A stretch of 64,000 nucleotides of DNA from Pseudomonadota bacterium (GTDB lineage: Bacteria; Pseudomonadota; Gammaproteobacteria; Steroidobacterales; Steroidobacteraceae): contig JAJYDK010000003.1 of NCBI GenBank assembly GCA_021777555.1, positions 113,773-177,772 of the forward strand, in the 5' to 3' direction. Shown here piece by piece: positions 35,001-43,117 of the stretch (position 1 is the first letter of the stretch; the number at the start of each line of letters is the position of its first letter). The translations under genes were made by a program, and so were the position numbers. The notes under the pieces are model-generated. The model did not search any database. It had not been told where the DNA came from and worked only from the letters and a program-made list of their open reading frames with translations.

Positions 35001-36939
35001 TGAAGCGCGTGGCGATGCGCGGGATGTCGATCGCGCGGCCCTCGCGGTGCTCGAGCTCGAAGTCCTGGATCCACGCGGTGCCGCCATTGGGCCAGGAGAG
35101 CTCGTAGGGCCGTTCGGCGATCACCCGCAGACCGAAGTTCTCGAGCATGGGCAGCAGGTCCGATATCGGCACCGGCTCGCCCAGCTTCACGATCTTCAGG
35201 TGCATCCCCGTGGGGCCTTGCCCGGAGGAGCGGTGCAGGCCGATGCAGCGTGTCTGAGGATCGGAGCGCAGCAGCTCGAGGTCCTCGATATCGGCCGGCG
35301 CATCGGCCGGGGCGACGTCTTCCTCGTAGGCGAGCGGAAATGCGTTCCGGTATCGGCTCAGGAGCGCAAGGCCCGCCGCTTCCCCGTCCCGTGCGACCAG
35401 CACCTCGCGCAGATGGTCGGTCCATGTGAGCGTGGCCTGGCCGATCAGCCGCTCGAGCGAGGCGAAGTCCAGCTTGCGCCGCTCGGCGGGATCGGTCCGC
35501 ACCACCACGTGCACCCGCGCGTGGTTCGAGCCGGAGATCTGTACCTGACTCTCGACCGACTTGCCCGCGAACCCTTCCAGCACGATCTGCTCGATGCGCT
35601 GGCGCACATCGGTGTTGTAGCGGTCCCGGGGCACGTACACCAGGCACGAATAGAACCGATGATAGGGGTCACGGCGGACGAGCAGGCGCACGGTGCGCCG
35701 TTCATACAGGTTGACGATGCCGCGGCAGATGCGGATCAGGTCCTCGACACTCGCCTGGAACAGCTCATCACGGGGATAGGTCTCCAGCACATTGAGCACC
35801 GCCTTGCCGTCGTGGCTCTGCGGGTCGAGGCCAAAGTACTGAATGACGCGCTCGACCTTCAGGCGCAGCACGGGGATGTCGCGCGGACTGCGGTGATAGG
35901 CCGACGACGTCCAAAGGCCGAGGAACCGGTGCTCGCCATCGACCTGGCCGTTCGCATCGAATGTCTTGACCCCGACGTAATCGAGGTACTCGGCCCGGTG
36001 GATCGTGGCGGCGGAGTTGGCCTTGGTCAGCACCAGAAGCTGCTTCTCGCGCGCGCGGTCCCGAATCTCTTCCCTGAGCACCGTCGCGGTCGGTCTTTCG
36101 GGGCCGCGGGCGCGCAGGATTCCGAGCCCGGAGCGCGGCTGGGATTTCAGGGCATCCTCGCGCGGGCCACGCTCGAGGCGGTATCGCCGGTAGCCCAGGA
36201 ACACGAAATGGCCCTGCTCCATCCATTCGAGCAGCTGGCGGGCCTCGCTGATTTCCTCCACCGGCAAGGGAGGAGGCGCCCGCTCGAGATCGGCGACGAC
36301 GGAGCGCACCCGCTCGCGCATGGCGGCCCAGTCAGCCACTGCGGCACGCACGTCCGCAAGCGTTGCCTCGATGTCGTGGCGCAGCCGCTCGATCGCTTGA
36401 GGGTCGATCTGCCGATCGATCTCGTACATCTCCCAGGATTCGGCCCCGTGAGGCCGCGTGCCTTCGGCGTCGATGCCGGTGATCCGTCCCCGGCTGTCTC
36501 GACTGACGTAGAGCACCGGATGCACGATGAGATGAACGGCGAGACCGGCGCGGCCGAAAACCAGGCCGACGGAGTCCACCAGGAAGGGTCGATCATCCGT
36601 GACGATCTGCACGACGGTGTGCGGAGACTCGAAGCCGTCGCGCTGTGGGTCCGGATTGAAGATGCGGACCAGGGACTCCCCGGGCGCGCGGCGTGCGCCG
36701 AGCTCGAGGTGACCGCTGGCTGCGTTGGCGAGCGCGAGGGGGGCGCGGGACGCGAGATCCTCTTCGCCCACTCCGCGGAAATAGCTTCGCAGGAAGCTCT
36801 GGCGCAGCTCGGGCTGCGCACGATCCGCTTTGCGGTGCGGCAAGCGGATGCGGGCGATTCGGTCAATGAGTGCGAGGCGCGCGGCTGGGATGCTGCGCAA
36901 GAGCCGGTTCTCGCCGGCCGACGAGGTAGGGGCATGCAT
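32074..36939 (-). CDS. Large NAD-specific glutamate dehydrogenase (GDH180 class)
   Basis: A protein of about 1621 residues that oxidises glutamate to 2-oxoglutarate and ammonia. N-terminal ~700 residues are the regulatory part typical of this class; the catalytic core lies near 750-1150 with KAQNVKNTLIVPVGAKGGFV, GGIRWSDRREDFRTEV, and VAADKGTATFSDTANALAAE. The C-terminal part (FLPSDEEIAERR, RPELAILLSYSKIWL) is also conserved. Length and order match the GDH180 family of Pseudomonas and relatives. The frame runs beyond 36939, but ATG 36939 (MHAPTSSAGENRLL) is a reasonable start; no strong ribosome site is visible. It is divergent from hpd, suggesting joint control of amino-acid catabolism. The long open frame on the opposite strand is a shadow. 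Confidence 0.95.
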   Translation of the reverse strand: MHAPTSSAGENRLLRSIPAARLALIDRIARIRLPHRKADRAQPELRQSFLRSYFRGVGEEDLASRAPLALANAASGHLELGARRAPGESLVRIFNPDPQRDGFESPHTVVQIVTDDRPFLVDSVGLVFGRAGLAVHLIVHPVLYVSRDSRGRITGIDAEGTRPHGAESWEMYEIDRQIDPQAIERLRHDIEATLADVRAAVADWAAMRERVRSVVADLERAPPPLPVEEISEARQLLEWMEQGHFVFLGYRRYRLERGPREDALKSQPRSGLGILRARGPERPTATVLREEIRDRAREKQLLVLTKANSAATIHRAEYLDYVGVKTFDANGQVDGEHRFLGLWTSSAYHRSPRDIPVLRLKVERVIQYFGLDPQSHDGKAVLNVLETYPRDELFQASVEDLIRICRGIVNLYERRTVRLLVRRDPYHRFYSCLVYVPRDRYNTDVRQRIEQIVLEGFAGKSVESQVQISGSNHARVHVVVRTDPAERRKLDFASLERLIGQATLTWTDHLREVLVARDGEAAGLALLSRYRNAFPLAYEEDVAPADAPADIEDLELLRSDPQTRCIGLHRSSGQGPTGMHLKIVKLGEPVPISDLLPMLENFGLRVIAERPYELSWPNGGTAWIQDFELEHREGRAIDIPRIATRFKEALTAGWKAEAESDGFNRLLFSADLSAREILVLRAYCRYLLQTGVPFSQAYMERTLEANATVASALIRLFEARFDPAKAHGTRAAEQAAAQLVARIRSALDAVTSLDEDRILRAYLKLVQATLRTNFYRRDAAGAPLPYLSFKLDPAALPDLPLPRPKYEIFVYSPRVEGVHLRMGDVARGGIRWSDRREDFRTEVLGLMKAQNVKNTLIVPVGAKGGFVPKHLPQGGREEIQAEVIACYKTFIRGLLDLTDNIVAGHIAPPPQVVRHDRDDPYLVVAADKGTATFSDTANALAAEYGFWLGDAFASGGSAGYDHKGLGITARGAWECVKRHFREIGTDIQKTEFTVAGIGDMSGDVFGNGMLLSRHILLQAAFDHRHIFLDPQPDAAASFAERQRLFALPRSSWDDYDRTRISKGGGVFPRSAKSITLSAESRALLGIDAPTATPMDIMRAILHMPVDLLWNGGIGTYVKSSRETNAEVGDRTNDALRINGSELRAKVVGEGGNLGFTQRGRIEYARAGGRLNTDFIDNSAGVNTSDVEVNLKILLNPLVHSGRLSTAERNRLLARMSGEVCALVLRNNYLQGQAISTLEQQARTRLAEFQHLIRLLERSGGLNRSLEFLPSDEEIAERRKSDAGLTRPELAILLSYSKIWLNNHLLDSDVPEDPYLSNELERYFPGPVRKRFAQAIEKHRLRRQIIATATTNSLINRMGPTFVLRAQEDTGAQPAQIARAYTAAREIFEVRELWAEIEALDNRVPARLQYAAAFEISRLLRHATYWLLSRRRRTLKVDTAVAEFLSGAHEIGSRIGQVLEGSWRTQFETVRQQHIEAGLPAGLATRIAGLDAHNASLDVVELAAARKTAVPEAARVYFEVGSRTGLDWLREQIDRLPVEGSWQATARTGLRDAAMRVHRGIADRVLARGGRGTAQERVTAWQETAAASLAHWERTLTDMRAAGVIDFATLTVGVETLRKLSE

Positions 36940-36962
36940 GGTGGCGCGCGAGTATATACGTC

Positions 36963-36991
36963 TGTGCACTTGGGGGCTGAAAAGGTATAAT
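36963..36991 (+). promoter_or_regulatory. Promoter of the hpd gene
   Basis: A perfect -10 box TATAAT (36986-36991) with a weak -35 TGTGCA (36963-36968) at 17-bp spacing; start expected near 36998, leaving a leader of about 55 nt to ATG 37054. The same short gap must hold the divergent glutamate dehydrogenase promoter, which I could not place. Confidence 0.55.
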
Positions 36992-37053
36992 GGTTGCGAG
37001 CGCAACGGTATGGCCTCAGTTCACAGATCGAGGCGCCGATGAGGGAGAATCCG

Positions 37054-38106
37054 ATGAGCCAGTCCGCAGGCAATCCCATGGGTACCGACGGCTTCGAGTT
37101 CGTCGAGTACACCGCACCCGACCCGCAGCTGCTGCGCGACCTGTTCGAGCGCATGGGTTTTCCGATCAGAGCCCGGCATCGCTCGAAGAACGTGACGCTC
37201 CATGGCCAGGGCGGCATCAATTTCATCATCAACGCCGAGTCCGACTCTTTCGCGCAGCAGTTTGCGCGAAAGCACGGGCCTTCGGCCTGCGCGATGGCCT
37301 TTCGCGTGAAGGATGCGGCTTTCGCCTACCGGCGCGCGCTCGAGCTCGGCGCCAAGCCAGGACCTCAGAACGCCGGGCCCATGGAGCTCAACATCCCGTG
37401 CATCGAGGGCATCGGCGGCTCGCTCATCTACCTGGTCGATCGTTACGGTGATCGCTCCATTTATGACGTGGACTTTCGGCCGGTGGCGCCGCCCCCCGGG
37501 GCCGAGGAGGCGGGTCTGACGCTCATCGACCACCTGACCCACAATGTGCTCCGGGGCAACATGAACGTCTGGACGGGATTTTACCAGAAGCTGTTCAACT
37601 TCCGCGAGATCCGCTACTTCGACATCGAGGGCAAGCAGACGGGCCTGTTCTCGCGCGCCATGACCAGTCCCTGCGGCAAGATCCGCATTCCGATCAACGA
37701 ATCCCAGGACGACAAGAGCCAGATCGAGGAGTATCTGCGGGAGTACCACGGCGAGGGCATCCAGCACATCGCGCTCGCCACGGATGACATTTACCGCACG
37801 GTGGACGTGCTGCGCGGCCATGGCATCGCGTTTCAGGACACGCCCGACACGTATTACGAAGGGATCGCGGCGCGGGTGCCGGGCCACGGCGAGCCGCTGG
37901 AGGAGCTGCGCCGCCGCCGCATCCTGATCGACGGCAACCCGCAGAAAGGCGAGGGTCTGCTGCTGCAGATCTTCACCGCCAATGTGATCGGGCCGATCTT
38001 CTTCGAGATCATCCAGCGCAAGGGCAACGAGGGTTTCGGCGAGGGCAATTTCCGCGCCCTGTTCGAGTCCATCGAGCTCGACCAGATGCGGCGCGGAGTC
38101 ATTTGA
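37054..38106 (+). CDS. hpd: 4-hydroxyphenylpyruvate dioxygenase
   Basis: A 350-residue Fe(II) dioxygenase converting 4-hydroxyphenylpyruvate to homogentisate in tyrosine catabolism. The three metal ligands fit H160 (LIDHLTHNV), H238 (IQHIALAT) and E318 (FFEIIQRKG), close to the positions known in the Pseudomonas enzyme. C-terminal signature GFGEGNFRALFESIE is intact. The start ATG 37054 has GAGGGAGA 5 bases upstream; an ATG at 37039 would add five residues. Homogentisate-ring-cleavage genes are not in the window. A weak terminator-like hairpin follows. Confidence 0.96.
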   Translation: MSQSAGNPMGTDGFEFVEYTAPDPQLLRDLFERMGFPIRARHRSKNVTLHGQGGINFIINAESDSFAQQFARKHGPSACAMAFRVKDAAFAYRRALELGAKPGPQNAGPMELNIPCIEGIGGSLIYLVDRYGDRSIYDVDFRPVAPPPGAEEAGLTLIDHLTHNVLRGNMNVWTGFYQKLFNFREIRYFDIEGKQTGLFSRAMTSPCGKIRIPINESQDDKSQIEEYLREYHGEGIQHIALATDDIYRTVDVLRGHGIAFQDTPDTYYEGIAARVPGHGEPLEELRRRRILIDGNPQKGEGLLLQIFTANVIGPIFFEIIQRKGNEGFGEGNFRALFESIELDQMRRGVI

Positions 38107-38125
38107 GCACCTGCGAGCGCTGCAG

Positions 38126-38144
38126 GCGGGTACCCCCGCTTCTT
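38126..38144 (+). terminator. Possible terminator after hpd
   Basis: A short hairpin GCGGG-TACC-CCCGC (38126-38139) followed by TTCTT. The stem is only 5 bp, so efficiency is uncertain. Confidence 0.35.
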
Positions 38145-38199
38145 CGCTGAGCCGGCCCTGCGGGATGCGTGGATCGGCCGGGCTTGCCGAGGACGGGCG

Positions 38200-41100
38200 G
38201 TGCTTTATGCTGCCCGCATGGAGGCCCGTACCCGCGCACCGCGCCAACCCGTAGCCGCTCTTCCCATCCGTCTCGAGTACGATCCGGCGCTCCCGATCAG
38301 CGCTCACCGGCAGGAGATCATCGATGCGCTCGCGCGCCATCCGGTCGTGGTCGTATGCGGTGCGACCGGCTCGGGCAAGTCCACCCAGCTTCCGAAGCTG
38401 TGCCTTTCGGCCGGGCGCGGCGTATCGGGTCTGATCGGCCACACCCAGCCGCGGCGCATCGCCGCCCGTGCGCTCGCCACGCGCCTTGCCGAAGAACTCG
38501 GTACCACCGTGGGCGGGGCAGTGGGGTATCAGGTGCGCTTCACGGACCGCACGGGGCCCGGTTGCCGCGTGAAGCTGATGACCGACGGCATCCTGCTGAA
38601 GGAGCTCGAGAGCGATCGGGAGCTGCGCCGCTACGACACCCTCATCATCGACGAAGCTCACGAGCGCAGCCTCAACATCGATCTGCTGCTCGGCGTTCTC
38701 AAGGGACTGCTCCCCCGCCGGCCCGAACTGAAGCTCATCGTGACCTCCGCCACGATCGACCCGGGCCGGTTCGCGCAGTTCTTCGGCGACGCGCCGGTCA
38801 TCGAGGTTTCCGGCCGGAGCTTTCCCGTCGAGGTGCGCTACCGGCCGCTCGTTGCCGAGGACGAGGACGCCGCGGAACTGTCGCTTCCAGAGGGCATCGT
38901 CGCGGCCGTGCGCGAGCTCGATGCGGGTGGACGCCCGGGCGGGGACACTCTGGTATTCCTGCCCGGGGAGAAGCACATCCGCGAGGCGGCTGACGCCCTG
39001 GCCAAGGCCCGCCTGCCGAACACCGAGATACTGCCGCTTTACGCGCGGCTTTCCGCTTCCGATCAGGCGCGGATATTCCAGAAGCACAGCCCGCGGCGGG
39101 TGATTCTCTCGACCAATGTCGCCGAGACCTCCCTCACCGTGCCAGGCATCCGCTACGTCATCGACTCGGGACTGGCGCGCATCAGCCGCTATAGCGCGCG
39201 CGGCAAGGTGCAGCGCCTGCACATCGAGCCCGTCTCCCGCGCGAGCGCGGATCAGCGCAAGGGCCGGTGTGGCCGCGAAGCGGAAGGGATCTGCATCCGT
39301 CTGTACTCCGAAGAGGACTTCGAGCGGCGCGAGGCGTACACGGCCCCGGAAGTGCTGCGCACCAATCTCGCCAGCGTGCTCCTGCGCATGGCGACCCTCG
39401 AGCTGGGTGAGCCCGAGCGATTCCCCTTCCTCGATCCGCCGGACACCCGGCTGATCAACGACGGCGTGCGGCTGCTCGAGGAGCTGCAGGCCATGAGCGA
39501 GCGGCGAGTGACGGGTCTCGGACGGCAGATCGCCGCGGTGCCCGCCGATCCGCGCCTGGGGCGCATGCTGCTTGCGGCGTCCCGCCTGGGATGCCTCGCC
39601 GAGATGCTCATCATCGCCGCGTTTCTCGAGGCTCAGGATCCGCGCGAGCGGCCGGCCGACCAGCAGCAGCAGGCCGACCAGCAGCATGCCCTGTTCGCCG
39701 ATGCACGCTCCGATTTCCTCACGGTGCTCAATCTGTGGCGGTCGTTCGGCGAGCAGTCCGCGGCTCTCTCGGGCAATCAGCTGCGCAAGTGGTGCCGCGA
39801 GCACTTCCTGTCGTTCTTGCGCATGCGCGAGTGGCAGGACCTGCATGCGCAACTCACGCAGAGCGTGCGCGAGCTCGAGCTCAGGGCGAATCAGCTTCCC
39901 GCGGGCTATGCCGAGCTTCATCAAGCCATTCTGACGGGATTTCTGGGCTCGATCGGCATGCTCAACGAGCGGCGTGAATACGAGGGACCCCGCGGCATGC
40001 GCTTCGTGGTCGCGCCCGGCACGCCGCTCGCCTCGAAACCGCCCAAGTGGATCGTCGCCGGGAGCCTCGTTGAAACGACACGACTCTACGCGCGCATGGT
40101 GGCCGCCGTGGACCCGCTGTGGATCGAGCGTGCCGCGACCCACCTTCTGAAGCATCAATACAGTGAGCCTCACTGGGTGGAGCGCCGCGGGTTCGTGGGG
40201 GCATTCGAGAGCATATCCCTCTATGGACTGACGCTGGCTGCGCGTCGACGCATCGACTACGGACGGGTCGCCGCGAAGGAGGCGCGAGAGATCTTCATTC
40301 GCGAGGTCCTCATCGATCCGGAGCAGGGGCCGCCCCGCCAGGGCGTGCGCGGGGCGTTTCTCGAGGCCAACCGCGAACTGCGCGGGCGCGTGGAGGAGAT
40401 GGAAGCGAAGATCCGCCGGCGCGACATTCTCGCGAGCGAAGAGCGGCAGCTCGCCTTCTATGCCGCGAGAATCCCCGACAAAGTCAGCTCCGTGGTGGCT
40501 TTCGAGCGCTGGCGCGCCGAGGCGGAGCGCCGCGATCCGAAGGTCCTGCACCTGTCGCCAAAGGATCTGATGCTGCGCGATGCGGCGGAAGTCGACGAAA
40601 GCCGCTTCCCCGAGGCGCTCGAGATCGACGCCAATCGCCTGCCGCTTCGCTACCGCTTCGAACCAATGGAGCCGGACGACGGCGTGACTCTGGTCGTTCC
40701 CGACCTGTTGCTCGATACCCTGGATCCCGACCGTCTCGCGTGGCTCGTGCCTGGCTGGCGGCTGGAGAAAATCATCGCGGTGCTGCGCGAGCTGCCTAAG
40801 AGCCAGCGCAAGCTTCTGGTGCCCGTCCCGGAGCACGCGCGGCAGGCGCTCGAGGAGTTGGAGACGGGCGGGGAAGGCGCATTGCCCGGATTCTATGCGG
40901 GACTGGCGCAGTGGGTCTCGCGGCGCGCCAGCATTCAGATCGGCGCAGCGGAGCTCGCGGCGCTGCCTCTGCCGGATCATCTGAGGATGAATGTCCAGGT
41001 CGTGGACGCGCAGAACAGAGTGCTGGCTGAGGGCAGGGATGTGGTCGCGCTCAAGCGGAAGATGCGCGCGACCACCGGTCCCGTTGCGGCCCTGAAGCCT

Positions 41101-42024
41101 CCGGCCACCGCTGGCGGCGCGAGTACCGCCTCAGCCGCGGCCGGGGAGTCCGTGCGCCGCCAGTGGGATTTCGGCGAGCTCCCCGAGACGCGGCAGGTGG
41201 ACCGGAACGGGTTGAAGCTGACGGTCTACCCGACACTCGAGGATCGCCGCAGCGGCGTGGCGATGATCGAAGCGCGCCATTGGGAGTCGGCGGACGCGAT
41301 GCTGCGAAGCGGCGTGACCCGCCTTGCGCTTCTGGCGCTTCCCCAGCAGGTCAAATACTGGCAGAAGCGGGTGGGGGAGGACCGCGAGCTGGTGCTCGCG
41401 AGCGGCGGGTTCAAGCTGGCGCAGCCCTTGGCGGATGCGCTCACGCAGCGCATTTTCCAGGACTGCTTTGCGCCCCCCGAGGCGCCGCTGCCGCGCAGCC
41501 GCGAGAGATTCAACGAGCGGCTGGACCAGGGTCGCACCCGGCTGGAGGAAGAGGGTGGGCGTGTGACGAACATGGTGAAGGCGATCTTCAATGAGTGGCG
41601 AGCAGCGCGCGCGGCGCTGGATGCTGCGCGATCTGCCGCAGCGGGCGCCGCTGTTGCAGACGTCAATGCGCAGCTCGCAACGCTGCTGCCGCCCGATTTC
41701 ATCGAATCGACACCGCAGCCTTGGTTCGGTCGCCTCTCGCGCTATCTCAAGGCCGCCGCACGGCGCCTGACTCGCCTGCCCGCCGATGCCAAGCGCGATG
41801 CTGAGCTCGCTGCCCGCATTGCGCCCTTTGTCATGGAGTGGCAGCGGCTACAGGCGGATCGAGTCGGCGCCGAGGCGCGCCCTGAGCTCGACCTGCTGCG
41901 ATGGATGATCGAGGAGCTGCGTGTGTCCTTCTACGCGCAGGACCTGCGCACCGCGGTCCCCGTCTCGGAGCGGCGGCTCACCGAGCAGGTTGGGAAGGCA
42001 AAGGCCGAAGCGACGACACGCTGA
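38200..42024 (+). CDS. hrpA: ATP-dependent RNA helicase HrpA (DEAH family)
   Basis: A 1274-residue helicase. Walker A GATGSGKST is at 54-62, the DEAH box (IIDEAHERS) near 151-154, SATID follows, then motif V STNVAETSLTVPGIRYVID and motif VI QRKGRCGRE. After the helicase core come the HA2 and OB-like region and the long C-terminal DUF3418 segment (ending before 1274), the full HrpA layout and usual length near 1300. The start is taken as GTG 38200 with AGGA 7 bases upstream; ATG 38218 is the alternative. It acts on RNA, including, in E. coli, mRNA processing and stalled ribosomes. It stands alone between hpd and the PEP-CTERM gene. Confidence 0.95.
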   Translation: MLYAARMEARTRAPRQPVAALPIRLEYDPALPISAHRQEIIDALARHPVVVVCGATGSGKSTQLPKLCLSAGRGVSGLIGHTQPRRIAARALATRLAEELGTTVGGAVGYQVRFTDRTGPGCRVKLMTDGILLKELESDRELRRYDTLIIDEAHERSLNIDLLLGVLKGLLPRRPELKLIVTSATIDPGRFAQFFGDAPVIEVSGRSFPVEVRYRPLVAEDEDAAELSLPEGIVAAVRELDAGGRPGGDTLVFLPGEKHIREAADALAKARLPNTEILPLYARLSASDQARIFQKHSPRRVILSTNVAETSLTVPGIRYVIDSGLARISRYSARGKVQRLHIEPVSRASADQRKGRCGREAEGICIRLYSEEDFERREAYTAPEVLRTNLASVLLRMATLELGEPERFPFLDPPDTRLINDGVRLLEELQAMSERRVTGLGRQIAAVPADPRLGRMLLAASRLGCLAEMLIIAAFLEAQDPRERPADQQQQADQQHALFADARSDFLTVLNLWRSFGEQSAALSGNQLRKWCREHFLSFLRMREWQDLHAQLTQSVRELELRANQLPAGYAELHQAILTGFLGSIGMLNERREYEGPRGMRFVVAPGTPLASKPPKWIVAGSLVETTRLYARMVAAVDPLWIERAATHLLKHQYSEPHWVERRGFVGAFESISLYGLTLAARRRIDYGRVAAKEAREIFIREVLIDPEQGPPRQGVRGAFLEANRELRGRVEEMEAKIRRRDILASEERQLAFYAARIPDKVSSVVAFERWRAEAERRDPKVLHLSPKDLMLRDAAEVDESRFPEALEIDANRLPLRYRFEPMEPDDGVTLVVPDLLLDTLDPDRLAWLVPGWRLEKIIAVLRELPKSQRKLLVPVPEHARQALEELETGGEGALPGFYAGLAQWVSRRASIQIGAAELAALPLPDHLRMNVQVVDAQNRVLAEGRDVVALKRKMRATTGPVAALKPPATAGGASTASAAAGESVRRQWDFGELPETRQVDRNGLKLTVYPTLEDRRSGVAMIEARHWESADAMLRSGVTRLALLALPQQVKYWQKRVGEDRELVLASGGFKLAQPLADALTQRIFQDCFAPPEAPLPRSRERFNERLDQGRTRLEEEGGRVTNMVKAIFNEWRAARAALDAARSAAAGAAVADVNAQLATLLPPDFIESTPQPWFGRLSRYLKAAARRLTRLPADAKRDAELAARIAPFVMEWQRLQADRVGAEARPELDLLRWMIEELRVSFYAQDLRTAVPVSERRLTEQVGKAKAEATTR

Positions 42025-42245
42025 GATGCCGCGTCGAGATTTCTTACAATCATTGTCGGCGCAGCAAGAAGTCATGCCAATGGAATTGTATAAGTCATTG
42101 ATTTTACAGAATATTGAGACATTCGGCGCGAAATATGCACTCTTCTGAGCACTGTTGAGAACATCGAGCGGCGCGGACGCCTGCCATTCGTTTCCCGGGC
42201 TCGGGGCGATGCACCTTCAAAAATAAGTCGATGAGGAGCAACAAG

Positions 42246-43064
42246 ATGAAGAAAGCGGGTTCAATACTACTGGGAACCGCGGTCATGGCCGCCGGTTTCC
42301 TCTTGGGCATCCAACCTTCGTTGGCCGGAACACTTCTCTTTGACCGGGGACTTCCAACTGCCAATCTGAATAATGCAGCCGGCAGCAACCGGAGCAACGT
42401 GGCTTGGGCCGATTCGGAGTCGAGCACTACCCCGTCCGAATACTGGCTGCCTGGCGACAACTTCGCCCTATCGACCAATGCCACCGTGAACGACATAAGG
42501 GTCTGGACCATTGGGGACAGCGCTCCGACCGGGCTTTCTCTGCTCGGCGGTGACCAGGGCGGCGCCATCTCCACGATCTCCAACACCTATACGTCGCAGT
42601 CGGTGACTTACGCGGGCGGAAGCACGTACCAGGGGTCTTCGGGCAGCTATCTGAACATCTATCAACTGGATTTCAGCGTCAACCTGAATCTGGCGGCCAA
42701 CCAGACATTTGACTTCTTCCTCAACGGGCCCTGGAGCTACGACTCGACGGCGAGTACCTATACCAACGCGTTTCTGCTGGCCTCGAACGCGCCTCTCAGC
42801 GGCTCTCCGCAACAGGGGGCTGACGGGGTGTTCCTGTGGCTCGATGTCAACACGGGAGCCGGGACGCAGACAGTCGAAACCTGGTATTCAGGCGCCGGGG
42901 GCGGGAGCTCGGGTTTCGGCCCAGCCTGGGACAAGAACTCCGACGGTAATGTTCAGGTCTTCGGCACCGTTCCCGAGCCGCCTACCGCCCTTCTTTTCGG
43001 CTTTGGCCTTGCGGCGATGGTGGCGTGGGGCTTGAAATCCAGGAAGGCGAGGACGATTCAATAG
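42246..43064 (+). CDS. PEP-CTERM sorting-domain protein
   Basis: A 272-residue exported protein. It has a signal peptide (MKKAGSILLGTAVMAAGFLL, cleavage near SLA-G at ~27), a Ser/Thr/Gly/Tyr-rich body low in charged residues, and a C-terminal sorting domain: VPEPPTALLFGFGLAAMVAW followed by basic KSRKAR (242-270). PEP-CTERM proteins are processed by an exosortase and usually become surface or exopolysaccharide-associated; no exosortase is in the window. ATG 42246 has AGGAG about 10 bases upstream. Its base composition is visibly lower in GC than its neighbours. Specific role unknown. Confidence 0.88.
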   Translation: MKKAGSILLGTAVMAAGFLLGIQPSLAGTLLFDRGLPTANLNNAAGSNRSNVAWADSESSTTPSEYWLPGDNFALSTNATVNDIRVWTIGDSAPTGLSLLGGDQGGAISTISNTYTSQSVTYAGGSTYQGSSGSYLNIYQLDFSVNLNLAANQTFDFFLNGPWSYDSTASTYTNAFLLASNAPLSGSPQQGADGVFLWLDVNTGAGTQTVETWYSGAGGGSSGFGPAWDKNSDGNVQVFGTVPEPPTALLFGFGLAAMVAWGLKSRKARTIQ

Positions 43065-43091
43065 CCAATTTTTGCGGTCGCTAGTTTCAGA

Positions 43092-43117
43092 GGGCCTGCT
43101 TTCGCAGGCCCTTATTT
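43092..43117 (+). terminator. Rho-independent terminator of the PEP-CTERM gene
   Basis: GGGCCTGC (43092-43099), loop TTTC, GCAGGCCC (43104-43111), then TTATTT. A perfect 8-bp GC-rich stem with a T-rich tail, 28 bp after the stop. It abuts the stop of the convergent amidase gene. Confidence 0.88.

Noticed and set aside
32170..36990. A 1606-codon open frame antisense to the glutamate dehydrogenase gene
   Set aside because: It mirrors the codon bias of the real gene on the other strand, has no domain resemblance, and its length is expected in very high-GC DNA.
37021..40980. A 1319-codon open frame antisense to hpd and hrpA
   Set aside because: It spans two unrelated genes and their gap, with a His/Arg/Asp-rich low-information translation and no family features.
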